DNA of 64,000 nucleotides from Opisthocomus hoazin (Eukaryota; Chordata; Aves; Opisthocomiformes; Opisthocomidae). A program made the translations under genes and the position numbers. The DNA lies in contig NC_134434.1 of NCBI RefSeq assembly GCF_030867145.1, positions 7,750,001-7,814,000 of the forward strand, in the 5' to 3' direction. A model generated the notes under the pieces. It saw only the letters and a program-made list of their open reading frames with translations. It ran no database searches and was not told the origin of the DNA. Below are positions 1-11,715 of the stretch, piece by piece (the stretch's first letter is position 1; each line of letters starts with the position of its first letter).

Positions 1-2003
1 GAGTGACCGGGAGAAAGAAACATGAGCACGTTGTCCTTTTTCTTTATATAAGGGAAGAAAAAACCTCCCAGGGAGCTCTAATGGCTGAGTCGGGGAGGGG
101 AGCCAGGGCGAAGGGCTGGGGCGGGAGGGCGAGCTCTGCCTGCCGGGGTCGGTGCGTGGTCCAGGGGGGTCCCGCAGGTTGTCCCCTCGCCCCATTGCCA
201 TCTCTGCTGATGGAGGGAGGCGAGCGATGCCGGGTGGAGGCACCAGGGATGTGCGGCCGGGTGTCCCCATGGCCCCAAAACCCCCCAGCATCCCCATCCC
301 ACACCCTCCTCGCCACCCCACTGTCCCTGCACCCCTGAACTCGCCGTTTCCACCCCGCTTTGCCGTCTCAGCTCATTTCGTGCCCCTTGGCAGGGCCGGC
401 GCTTGGGCAGACGCCGGCAGTGGTTCCAGCCAGAGTTGGGGGGTCTGCCACCCCATTTGCCAACCCGCAGCCTTCACCGCCAGCCGTGCCAGCAGAGAGC
501 CGGGCTCACCGGGATGGATGTGCCCCAAGGCTGGGCTTTGCCTGGGAGCTCTCCTGAGCATCCCGCTCCAGGCAGGAAAGCAGCGGAGGGACAGGGAATC
601 CTCATCCTGGGCACCGGGCCGTCAATAATGAAACAGGAATCCATAAGTAATTACATTCTAATTAATTAGATGATGGATAGAGGGGACCAGGTGACTCCAC
701 GCAAGTCACACATGCTGCAAAGGGCCTCACTCCTGCCACCATCAAATTGATTTGCTGGTTTGGAGGAGGGGAAGAAAAAGAAGAAAAGGAGCTTCACGTT
801 ATAACGTTCACAGCCCCGGAGGTACCATCACACGGCGGCTCCCCAAGCCGGGCATCCCAGCAGGGCTGGCACTGGGGCTGGCACATCCCCACGCCAGCTC
901 CTGGCTGCGGCAGAGGCAAGGGGTGCGCGGTGGCACGGAGCCAGGGCAGCCATGGCCGCTTTGGGGGCAGAGGGATTCGGCTTTGCAAACCTCAGCACCC
1001 CGGTTCGTTTGCGAGCTCACACACAAACTCCTAATGACCTGGCAGAGCCGTGGCTGCCATTCGGCATGACAGCCAGCACTCGGCTGAGGGCTCTTCTATC
1101 AGCCAGTGCTGCAATTAATTAGTGCTCTGTCTTATTAGCACCTTTATCTACTCAGCCCTGCGCAACACTAACACGACGCTGCTCCCCAGCCAAGGCGACG
1201 TGACGTGTCCGGCAAAGCGCCCGGCACGGAGGTTCGCGTGCCTCTGGCCAGGTCTTTACACCTTGCCCGTTGTTCCCTGACTCTGCAGACACGTGCACAC
1301 GCATGCACACGCATGCACACGCATGCACACACACACGCACAGCCACCCTTCCCCGCCTGCTCCCGTCCCCGCCGCACGCCCGCTTCCGAGCAGCTCCATT
1401 TCCACGGCAGTGCCGGCGCGGCGCGCTCAGCGAGTGGCTGTGCTCGCATTACCTTGGAGACTAATTAAGGCACCGGTGAGAGCCGGCACACCTTGACCGG
1501 CGGAGGGTTAATGGCTCGTGCCGGTCCCGCGCTGGGCGAGAGGAGGCTGGAGCTGAAGTCGACTCTGCAACATTAATTGCGGTATTGAGCGGCACGGCGC
1601 GAGCGGCCCTGGAGCCGTTCCTCGCCATTACGTTAATGGCATTGCCGTGTCTATATTCCTTAAGTAATTGGCAGATTTTTCTAGGTCTCGTCCTCCATTT
1701 GCTTTCGCAGGACATTAGGAGTCCTCGTGTCCAACGGCTTCGCAAATCCCAGTTCCCACCTTAAGTGGGATTGCGTGGAAAAGCAGCTGGGAAAAAGGTG
1801 ATGGACAAAAGGAAGAGGGAGAGGCACCCGGAGGGTTGTTCCCTTAGGAAGGGAAAAGCTCACCAGCTGGGATCACGGCGATGGTCACGGCCATCGAGAG
1901 AGGAGCCCCCAGATCCTGGGGCAGGCATGGGTGGGGTGGGCACCGGGCAAGAGGAGAGTGGCACAGCTGCTTCGCTGCCGGAGGAGCCAGGACGGAGAGG
2001 TGA
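1..2003. other. intergenic, GC-rich spacer with short AT-rich islands
   Basis: I see no gene here. GC-rich spacer is broken by AT-rich patches rich in TAAT/ATTA cores at about 618-680, 1085-1150, 1460-1475 and 1560-1680, which look like candidate conserved non-coding elements rather than exons. A short alternating purine-pyrimidine run of CACGCATG type lies at about 1288-1345. Open frames in both strands overlap one another, lack splice logic and resemble no protein I know. Confidence 0.55.
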
Positions 2004-2154
2004 GGGATGGGATGGAATGGGATGGGATGGGATGGGATGGGATGGGATGGGATGGGATGGGATGGGATGGGATGGGGTGGGATGGGATGGGATGGGATGG
2101 GATGGGATGGCGTGACATGACGTGGCGTGGCGTGGCATGTCATGGGATGGGATG
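2004..2154 (+). repeat. (GGGAT)n pentanucleotide array, left block
   Basis: The GATGG/GGGAT pentamer repeats almost perfectly from about 2004 to 2110, then degenerates (GCGTGACAT-type variants) up to about 2154. The matching block at 2229-2331 lies on the other side of a short CR1 tail, so the two probably belonged to, or grew from, one locus. Confidence 0.95.
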
Positions 2155-2229
2155 GGCTTCAGCAGGAGGGTTGGACTAGATGACCCACAGAGGTCCCTTC
2201 CAACCGCTACCATTCTGTGTGATTCTGTG
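2155..2229 (+). mobile_element. CR1 LINE 3' tail fragment inside (GGGAT)n array
   Basis: The stretch carries the typical CR1 3' end: TTGGACTAGATGACC, then AGGTCCCTTCCAACC, then the ATTCTGTG-type tail repeats. Only about 75 bases remain. It sits exactly between two (GGGAT)n blocks, and the second block begins where the CR1 tail ends. Confidence 0.9.
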
Positions 2230-2331
2230 GGATGGGATGGGATGGGATGGGATGGGATGGGATGGGATGGGATGGGATGGGATGGGATGGGATGGGATGG
2301 GATGGGATGGGATGGGATGGGATGGGATGGA
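2229..2331 (+). repeat. (GGGAT)n pentanucleotide array, right block
   Basis: About twenty near-perfect copies of GGGAT follow the CR1 tail directly. This block is more homogeneous than the left one, which suggests it is younger or recently expanded, possibly seeded from the CR1 tail. Confidence 0.95.
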
Positions 2332-3907
2332 AGTGCTGTGACTTTGGATGTCAGCTGAGCCAGGTCCAGGAATTCTCCACTGTTGGGAGGCGACGGGCGG
2401 GTTGTCCCTGCCCAGCAGAGCCAGCGCAGCGTGCCGTGCCCATGAGCCGTGCCAAAGGGCTGCAGGCGCCAGCCTGCGCTGCTGGTTAGCATTCTCCCCA
2501 GGAGCCCAGCAGGTAATTACACACGGATTAAAAATGTAAGCAAAAGCAATTTTTCTTCCTCACAAGTCCGGGCAGAGACGTGCGACCTGGTGCTGATGGG
2601 GAAGAAGGAGCCACGCTCGCTCCATGGCAGCGGATGCCCCAGGGGGAAAGCAGGGAGCTGCACCCCACAGCCCTGCACCCCAGGGCCCACAGAGGGGTCC
2701 CAGCCGGCTACACTCCTTCATCCCCATCCTCTTCCTCTTCCTCCACAGCTCAGAGCTCCTGGACTCTCCTTGAACCCGGGCTCTTCCCTCCGTGGTGGCA
2801 TCTGGCAGGCCTCTCAGAGCAGCCAGGGCAGCGAGCTCCTGGTGCAAAGGGCACGCGCAGCGCTCCAGGTTCATTCCCTTTCCATGATCGCTGGCTTCTA
2901 GTAGCCCAGGGAAGGAAAAGTGCTGTTTAAGAAAAAGCATATTTTAAAAAAAAACGTGCCAGCATCCCTTTAATTAAGCAACAAAATGAGTTAGAGCGTG
3001 AGGAACGGCACACTAATTCACCCTGAAGACTTTGGGCACCGGGCCAGGAGGATCCTCTTACTGCAGCGATAAAATTTCATTTAAAAATGTTTTATTTTAA
3101 CTTTTTCTTTTTTTTTTTTTTTTTAACACTGGTTAATTTAACCAAGAGGCTAAAAAGTTACGAGCAGGGAAAGCTGCCTTCCACGAACTTGCCACCACGT
3201 GAGCCCCAGCACCGCTCGCTTCCCGCACGCTCCCTTCCAGCGGCCGGGGAAACGCTTGAGCCACCACTTCCCTTTCCCGTTTCTATATTTTAATCCAAAA
3301 TTATTTTATCACCCACTGATGAAAAAAAAAAAAAAGAAAGTGCCTAAGTAGTCATTTATTAACAGCTATAAGTATCATTAGGCAGGGAGATGTGGTAAAA
3401 TATAGATTACACCGGGAAGAACCGAGTATCCGCCTGCCATTTTTCCTGTTCAGCATGTCATTACGCATCCCGTCGCGGCGTATCACGGCGATGATTAGTA
3501 GCGTCAAATGACTTCTGAAAAATGATTATGTGCCATTAAAAACATTAGTCTGTCTGAAACCAGCACAAACAAATGGCCGTGCTGGGGATGAGTCATTAGC
3601 TCAGGGGCCGGGGGATGTGACGGGAATCCCGGAGACACGGCGGGTGCCACCGGTGGGTGCCGTGCTGGCACCTTGGGAATGAGGGTGCTGCAGACGCCGG
3701 CGGGGTGAAAGCCTGACGGACCAAGTGCTGGGCTGGGTGGGTCCCTGGTCATCGGCTGGAGGGACCCATGGGGAGGGTGGTCAAGGGTGGGTGCAGGAGG
3801 TGCTTGCAAAGAGCTCCTGTCCCTGCAGGTCCCAGCTGCGGGGCTCCCCCTGCCCTGCACCCAGCTCGCCCCGCTCTGTCTTTCCTTTTCACCAGCTGCA
3901 ATTCTAA
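2332..3907. other. intergenic with long AT-rich island
   Basis: No gene is recognised. From about 2930 to 3575 the base composition shifts sharply to AT-rich, with several TAAT cores, a T-run at about 3107-3124 and an A-run at about 3320-3334, between GC-rich flanks. It may be a conserved enhancer-like element, but sequence alone cannot prove this. Confidence 0.5.
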
Positions 3908-4480
3908 AACGTGGCCCAGGCATCTCCTTGCCCTGCCACAGACCTGACTTCACGTAGCATTGCCATCAGTTCCACCACCCCAACCCATCACTCCAACTCA
4001 TCACCCCAGCCCCATCACCCTGAAGTCCATTGCCCTGTCTCCATCACCCCAAGCCATTGCTCTGGCTCCATCCAAACCATCACCCTGGCCCCACCACCCC
4101 AATCCATCAACTCAACCCATTGCCATGCTCTATCACCCCAATCCATCATCTCAGTCCATCACCCCAGTTCCATCACCCCAACCCCTTGCCCCAACTCATT
4201 TCCATGGCTCCATCACCCCAACCCATCACCCCAACTCCTTGCCCCAATTCATTTCCATGACTCCATTACCCCAACCCACCACCCCAACATCATCACCCCA
4301 GACCAACACCCCAGTTCCATCACCCCAACCCATTGCCCTGGCTCTACCACCCCGCCCATCACCCCAGCCCATCACCCCAACCCATCACCCCAGCCCTATC
4401 AGCCCAGCCTAACACCCCAACCTATCACCCCAACCCACCACCCCAGCTCCACCACCCCATCCCGCCCTCCCCATCCCACA
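3908..4480 (+). repeat. C-rich minisatellite, CCATCACCCCAACC-type units
   Basis: Short degenerate units built on CATCACCCCAACC (about 14-18 bases, with a TTGCC variant) repeat for about 570 bases. All three plus-strand frames stay largely open only because the units are stop-poor, so those frames are not genes. Confidence 0.9.
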
Positions 4481-6582
4481 GCCATGCCCATGCCGTGCCA
4501 GCCTCCTCCCACACTGCGCTCCCCACTGTTTCCGCTCTAAGAGGACATAAATCCAGTTAGTACATCCAAAGAAGAAAAATCAAAATGTCACGTCTGTGGA
4601 GACGGTTCAATTGCGGGGGTATTGATTGTCACAGAGAATATTCGCACTTTATTCACCTACTTAGTCCCATCCCCCAGGCACGTATGAATTCATCAAACGT
4701 TGTCACACCACATAATAATACTTGTTCCCGGCTGTTGTCGCAGCAGCTCAGACTTTGTCCTGTCTTCCTGGGCAAGCAGGAATTTTGGGAAGAAAGGCTT
4801 CGCCGGCAGAACAGAGGCGTGACGGCGGCTGAGGTGCAAACCAACCCTCCCGCGGCTGCGGGAGGACTCGAACCCCCTCTCTGCAGCCGTGCACACGACT
4901 GCCTGGGCTTTGTTCCCGGTTCCTTGGGATTTTCGGTGAAGGGTTTGAAAACAAGTTGGGGAGAAAAGATGTTTTCCCTTTTGTTTGCAGCCTTTTATCG
5001 CTGCGTCTTCGCTGCCTCGCACGGCCCCGGGAGCCCTTCGGAGCAGGAGCTGGCAGAGCGGGGACACGGCGGCTGCTCTTCTCCAGGGGAAAACAGGGCA
5101 GAGGAGATGAAAAACAAACTGGAGAGGAGATTTAGATGAGAAGGAAAGGCCACGGAGCCGGCAGCGTGGCTCGGGAGGAGAGCGGACATCTGTGGTGCTA
5201 GGGAGGCTGTGAGATCTCACTGGGGTGAGCAGGGTGCTGCTGGGGTGACCCTGGCCTGGACCCCAAACAGAGGGGCTGAGTCCCACTAGCCCGTCTCCCT
5301 GGAGATGTGCCGGGCTCCTCGCAGGCTGGTGACCCATGGGGACATCCCAGGTGCTGCAGCTGTCACCAGCCACGGAGCTCCTCCGTGTGTCCTCTGCCCT
5401 GCCGGGAGCTGAGCCGGCTGCTGCCACCGCTGCCCCCGGGGCCGTGTGGGTGGTGGCAGCCACCAGCCCTCGTCTGCTGGCTGAAATAAATCGGAAGCAT
5501 GAGCCGGTGCCCCTGAGCCATGTTTATTATTCATATTATTTGCCTTGATCTGATTCTGTGTAATGATTTAATCTGTTAATGGCCTCTGATTCAATTTGCT
5601 CCCCTCTGCTTTAAATTCCTTTCACCGTTTCTACCTGCTTTGCTGATTTATCTGACGGCCTTTCGGCAGCTCAGGGTCAGGGTGGCAGCTCTCGGCGCAC
5701 CGCCGCAGCAGGTCACCGATGCGCGATGGCAGGGTGCCGGCACGCCGCGGCTGCGGAGACGAGGAGGAGGAGGCAGCACGCAGCGGGTCCCTGCCCGGGG
5801 CAAACCCCTCAGGGCTGCCCAAACTTGGGGTGCAGGGAGCACCCGGGCAGGTCCCAGCTCCGTCCCCACCCCTGGGCATCGCAGGACCCGAAGGGGTGCA
5901 CGGAGCCACAGCCCCCCGTGCCCGGCAGAGGCGGTTTGCCTCTGATTTATGATTCATAACCCGGATCACGGTGCTGTGCAGCCCACCGGGGTTGGTGCAA
6001 TTCAGACTGAGGAAATATTTTGCAGTGCTTTCAATTCCCCCGAGATCCTGGGGTGGGGGGACGGACGCCTTCCCCCGAGCCGGCGGCGGAGGAGAGGGGC
6101 TGGGAATCCCCGTCCGGAGGGAGGGAAGGAGATGGGGGCACCGGCAACCGGCGTGTGTCTGGGGTGCACAGAAAGCTCTCCCGCTGCACAGCCCCCGGCA
6201 AGACCCCCGGGCAAGGGGCAGCTCCGGCATCACCGGCTCATGGTGAAGTGGTGACACGGTGATGCTCGTCCCCTGCCCGCCTGCTGCCTGCCCGAGAGGC
6301 GCCCGCCGTGACATTGCCATTCCTCGCCTCGCGCTGCCGGGCCTCCCGGGCTGATTTATGGCGGCGCGAGGATGCAATCAAGGCCCCGGACTCCGAGGAC
6401 GCCGCCGCGGCTCCTCCGCTGCATCTTGAGCGGGAGCAGGCGGCGGCGCGGCGGCTGCATGCCAATGGGAGCCACTCTCGGGGACACGACAGGTCCCCTC
6501 CTGGGAGGGTGGATGGCCCAGCCGGTGCCCGAGGATGCTCGCAGCAGGGCTGGAGGAGCGGGATGCGGTTCTGTGAACAGGG
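4481..6582. other. intergenic with AT-rich island at 5470-5660
   Basis: No exon is supported. An AT-rich block at about 5470-5660 with repeated ATTATT, TAATGATTTAATC and TTAATGG motifs stands out in otherwise GC-rich sequence. A smaller one lies at about 5940-6035. GC-rich spacer follows up to the CR1 at 6583. Confidence 0.5.
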
Positions 6583-6977
6583 ACGTGGCTGGGCTTGTTC
6601 AGCCTGGAGAAGAGAAGGCTGTGGGGAGACCTAATAAATGCTTATAAATATCTGCAGGGTGGGGGTCAGGAGGACGGGGCCAGACTCTTTCCAGTGGTGC
6701 CCAGCGACAGGACAAGGGGCAACGGGCACAAACTGAAGCTGAGGAAGCTCCAGCTGAACCTGAGGAAGAGCTTCTTCCCTCTGAGGGTGACGGAGCCCTG
6801 GCCCAGGCTGCCCAGGGAGGCTGTGGAGTCTCCTTCTCTGGAGATATTCCAGCCCCGCCTGGACGCGGTGCTGTGCAGCCTGCTGTGGGTGACCCTGCTT
6901 GGGCAGGGGGTTGGGCTGGTGACCCACAGAGGGCCCTGTCAACCCCCACCATTCTGTGATTCTGTGTGATTCTGTGT
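6583..6977 (+). mobile_element. CR1 LINE, 5'-truncated
   Basis: The copy runs from the GGGCTTGTTCAGCCTGGAGA box, near the end of the ORF2-derived region, through the GAGATATTCCAGCCCCGCCTGG box and the GGTGACCCACAGAGGGCCC box to ATTCTGTG tail repeats at about 6950-6977. It is about 395 bases long, in plus orientation. Confidence 0.95.
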
Positions 6978-9900
6978 CAGGAGAGCTCCAGGGGATGCCC
7001 GGAGCCGCACGTAACCATAATGGGGCAGTGACAAATGCCATCCCTCCGGGAAGAAGCCCCCTGAGGCAAAGCAAATGTCCCCTTTGGCCAAAGAGAACTG
7101 CAGCGCTGGCAAGGAGCAGGATTTGTCACCAGTTCCCGGGAACAAGCCGGAGCCCAGGAGCCTTTGCCCTTTTCTCCCGGGGTGCCCCAGGCACCCAGCG
7201 CTCCCCTGCCTTGATCCCGGCCCCGCCGAGTCGCGAATGGCAGCTCCCGGCCACGGGCTCGTCTCTGTTCTGGCTCCTCTCGCCTGACGTGAAATGATTT
7301 TTGGAGGCAGTTGGTGGCGAGGGAGTACAGCTGCCGCTAAGTTATCCAAACGATTTATCTTAAGATTCATACAGAATTCATCGTGCGGGGAGCCTGGGCA
7401 ATGTCGGCTTTTAATATTCATGCGGATTTGGAGGCAGTGTTAATCACGGGGTCTGACAATTTGCACTTCCCTTAATTGCCCGTGCGTCCGGCTCTGCCCT
7501 CCCGCCCAGCACCGCTCGCCCCGCCGCCCTCGGGGATGGGTACAGCATCCCAGCACGTCCCAGTACATCCCAGCTTGGCTTTTGCCTCCCCGTGCGATGC
7601 TTGGCTGGCATGGGCGGCCGGAGGTGGGCACGGGGTGAGCTGGGGGGCTGTGTGGGGCTGGGGGAGCGCTGCAGCCGCGCCCCGACTCCGTGGCCGGAGC
7701 ATCCCCAGCATCCCGGCGTGAGCATCGGTGCGTCCCGCTGCAGAGCACGGGGACCTGGAGCATCCAGCCCGCGGGGACTCATCCTGTCCTCTCGCAGAGT
7801 GTCCCACCCTGGGGACCTCGCTGCCAACCCGCCGGCTGCCGCCGTCCCCGTGGCTGGCGTTACCTGTCACCGCTGTCACTCCGATCCCATCCAGCCAGCT
7901 GCCGCGGCGCGGGGACGGAATACCAATGAGGCTGGTGGAGCTGCGGGCTCAGGGGGGGCCCCTCCTCGTGCGGCACCCTCGGGGACGGGGGACAAGGTGT
8001 GGCGGGAGCAGGGTGGCAGCTGTCCCCCCACACCGTGTCGGCAAGCTGCTGAGACCCCTCCAGCTCATGACAGCCAGCGAGGTGGGGGACAGACCTGTCA
8101 CCGGTCCCGCAGCAGGACCCTGGTGCCATGCCCACGGCGGGTGTATCTGAGGCTGCTTCCATCCCGCGGGGCTGTGCACCCCGAAGCCGGCGTCACCCCA
8201 GCAGCATCGCAAGGGAGCCCTGGGCCAGCGCGTGGGGCTGGGGCCCACCGACACTATCCATCCCCCCCCATGGAGTCAAAAAACCCCCCAAAACCCCCCA
8301 AAAGCCCTGGTGTGTGTCCCCCCGTCGCCGGTGGCTCAGCCGAGGCGGCTGGTTGCGGTGCAGCTTTGGGTGGGTTTCAGCTGTCCTCGCGCTGTAATTG
8401 TCCTAATTAGATCTACATATTTTGATGAAGGTTTCACAGGGAAATAGAAAAAAAAAAAAGGCAGGCAGGCGGGAGGAGATAATCGAATCGCAGATGACAT
8501 TCCCGTCACCCAGCCTCTCCGCACAGCCTCTGCCGCAGCCGAGTCGGAAAATTATGCGTAAGGGGGGAGGAAAATTACCATAATCTTCCTCCGCAGGATG
8601 ACACCGAATTCGGCTGGTGCTGCGCGGGGTGGTGGGGTGCCAGGTGGGCACCGCCGCTGCTCTGCCCTCGCCCTGGTGCTGCCACCCCTCAGTGCCACCG
8701 CCAATGCCCGCGCTGTGTCCCTGGCCATGGCACCCTCGGGGCTCCTGGCTCGGGATCTTTGGGGCTGCCCACCCATCGCAGCCCACCCGTGGGGTGGTGG
8801 TCCTGCCATCGGCCCTTGGCTGTATCATGCTGACGGTGACCCCACAAAGGTGGGAGCAGGGGACATTGGGGGGACACTGGCTAGCGCTGGGGACACATGG
8901 GGACGCTGCCCTGTGCCCCCAGCCGGGGCAAATCCCCTTTGCGGGTGGAGTGGGGGGCATCACCCTCAGCTCCCCCTGCTCGGGGACCGGCGGGATGAGG
9001 CACCGGGACCCCAGACCCCAGCTCCGCGTCCCACCCTGCACCCCAGCCCACCAATGCTGGTGGGGCTCGGCTCCTTGTTACCCCTCCGGCTGCAGGGGGG
9101 ATCCCGGAGCCAGGCTGAGAGAGGGTCCTGGGGGGTGCGGCCGGCACCCAGGGCACTGACGAGCAGAGTGATGAAGATGGAGTTCTCTCTGTTTTCTCTG
9201 CACATCTCACGTGCATAGCCCGGCAGCAGGAACACCACCAGCATCACCAGTATTCCCAGTGCTCCCGCGGGTGCTGGCAAGTGAGGAGGAAGGAGCGAGG
9301 CAAACGGAGTCACTTTCACTTTATTAATATTATTTAAAGGCAGGAGAGCCGGTCCCTCACCCCAGCATCGCCCGCTCCCCGCATCATGCCACCCTCCCCT
9401 GGGCTTGCACAGGGACGGCTCCCGGCGTCACCACCCCAGCCAAATCTCCACGCGGGTGGGGAAGCATCCTCACCCCCCACCTTGGCCCCCCCACCGAAGA
9501 ACCTCACCCCACAGCCCTCCCTCGGCCTCAGGTCTCTGCGCCGCGTGGCCATGTGCTCCCACCGTCCCGCTGAGCCCGGAGAAATTCATGACATGGGTGG
9601 GCAGACGAAGCGCTCAGCAGGGTTTGGGGGCTAGGGGGCTGCATCTGCTTTGCATCGCTTGGCTTTTTCGGGGGGAAGGATGCTGAGCAGGGCGGGTGGT
9701 GGGGGTCACAGGTATTAAATGGCTTTCCTGCATCAAACCCCCCCGGCTCCGGCCTCCCCCGGCCCCCCAACACCCCGACACGGCTGACGGCGGCGGAGCA
9801 GGAGTCGTCCCAGGGCCAGATGCTGATCCCAGCTCCCGTGCGGCTCCTGCGTCCGGGCGGGATCCATCCCGGCCCAGCCCTAATTAAAAAAAAATATATA

Positions 9901-10924
9901 TTCAAGAGCTTCAAACAGCTCCCGATGCCTGCGGGAAAACTTCCAGCCCTGTTTATTCTCCTTTTCCCCACGCCAGCCACACAACGACGACGACGCCGAA
10001 CGTGATCCCCCCCCCGCGTTTTTTCCCCAGCTCTGTGTCTCCCCCCTCCCCAAATTTGCTCCCCCCTTTTCAGGGCATTCCCATGAAAACGGGCTCTTTT
10101 GTTTCTGCGGAATTCGGCTGCCTCCGCTGCCCGCTCCCCACCTCCAGCCCGCGCCTGCCTTTGTCCTCCACAAATAAAGAACAAAAGGGGAAGAGACGGA
10201 GAAAATATGATCTCGCCTCCAAATGGGCTTTTTTTTTCCCTTTCCCCCCAAGCCGCCCGCGAAGCCTCGGCTGCTCTTCCCGAGCCCGGCTGATGAATGC
10301 GAGGGCATGGGAGCTGCCATCAGCGGCGAATTGATCGGCTGCGCCCTGCCAGGGCCCTGCGCTTGAAAAACCGAGCAGGGAAGAAAGGACGAGAGCGAAG
10401 GGAAAAAGAGAACGAAGATACTGAGTAATTGGAAGCAGTTTTCGGTCCCTGTTAATAAGAAACGTATCCGGCAAATCGCACTCGCGCTCCGGAGCAGGTA
10501 ATCGCGACGCAAGGCCTTTCTTCTCTGCGCCGGGGGGAGAAACTCGAGTAAACAGGGGGAGAAAAATCCATTTCTGCTGCAGTTTGGTCCCTGAACGGGG
10601 GAATCTCCCGGCGAGCGTGTCCTTTCATGTCTGCTATTAACTCCGCCAGCTCCCCACCTCCGCTGCGCGTCGCCTTCCCGCACAAACGCGTTCGCACGGT
10701 GAAAAACGACCCGAGATTGGGAAGAACAAAACGAGGGCTGGGTGGTGGATGTCTGTGCCGGCACGGTGCCTCCACGCTGGGACCAGCACCGCGGAGCCAG
10801 GCTGTATGGGGACACTGGCAGCTGCACGGCTCGGGGACACGCTGCCTGGCGTACGCGCTGGGAGCACCCGCGTCGGGCACTGGTGTGCACGGCTCGGGCA
10901 GGCAGCACGCGAGCTGAGCACGTG
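6978..10924. other. intergenic with several AT-rich islands
   Basis: No gene is supported. AT-rich islands lie at about 7265-7480, 8390-8600, 9295-9345, 9880-9960 and patchily at 10,020-10,640. They contain TAATTA, ATTAAT and TTTATT cores amid GC-rich spacer. A minus-strand frame around 9319-9175 contains a convincing hydrophobic segment but no gene context (see findings). Confidence 0.45.
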
Positions 10925-11715
10925 GTCCTTCTCGCACGTCTCAGCCACGCTCAGCCATGCACAGCTCAGCCATGACATCTCAGCCATGACATCTCAGCCA
11001 AGCATCTCTCCATCTTGCACGTCTCAGCCATGCATGTCTCGAGCTCGCAAGTCTCAGCCATGACTTCTCGGCCATGCACGTCTCCATCTTGCACATCTCC
11101 ACCGCACATGTCTCGAGTTTGAATGTCTCAGCCATGCATGTCTCAAGCTCGCAAGTCTCAGTGATGACATCTCGGCCATGCACATCTTCATCTTGCATAT
11201 CTCCGCCACGCATGTCTCGAATTTGAATGTCTCAGCCATGCATATCCCAGCCGTGCATGTCTTGAGCTAGCACATCTCAGCCACGACATCTCAGCCATGC
11301 ACGTCTCCATCTCGTACATCTCAGCCATGCATGTCCCTATCTTGCACGTCTCCATCTTGTACATCTCAGCCACTCATGTCTTGAGCTTGCACTTCTCAGC
11401 CATGCATGTCTCGAGCTCGCAAGTCTCAGTCATGACATCTCGGCCAAGCACGTCTCCATCTTGCACATCTCCGCCACGCATATCTCAAGCTTGCATGTCT
11501 CAACCACCCTCATCTCAGCCATGCATATCCCAGCCATGCATGTCTTGAGCTAGCACATCTCAGCCATGACATCTCAGCCATGCATGTCACCATCTTGCAC
11601 ATCTCAGCCATGCATGTCCCCTTCTTGCACATCTCCATCCTGTACGTCTCAGCCCCTCATGTCTCGAGTTGGCACGTCTCAGCCACGTCGATCTCAGCCT
11701 TGCACCTCTTGCACA
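10925..11715. repeat. 15-bp minisatellite with higher-order structure
   Basis: Units of about 15 bases of the form GCATGTCTCAGCCAT recur roughly fifty times. Variant monomers (CGAGCTC, CCATCTT, CGGCCAT endings) recur in a repeated order about every 120 bases, so the array has a higher-order repeat. Because the unit is a multiple of three, long repetitive open frames appear on both strands. I do not regard these as genes. Confidence 0.92.

Noticed and set aside
3908-4560. Proline/histidine-rich open frames in three plus-strand frames
   Set aside because: Several frames of the same strand are open at once, which is a property of the repeat rather than of a gene.
10925-11715. CRISPR-like array or repetitive protein gene
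   Set aside because: Monomers are adjacent, with no unique spacers of constant length, and there are no cas genes; the host is a vertebrate. Repetitive frames follow from the 15-bp unit.
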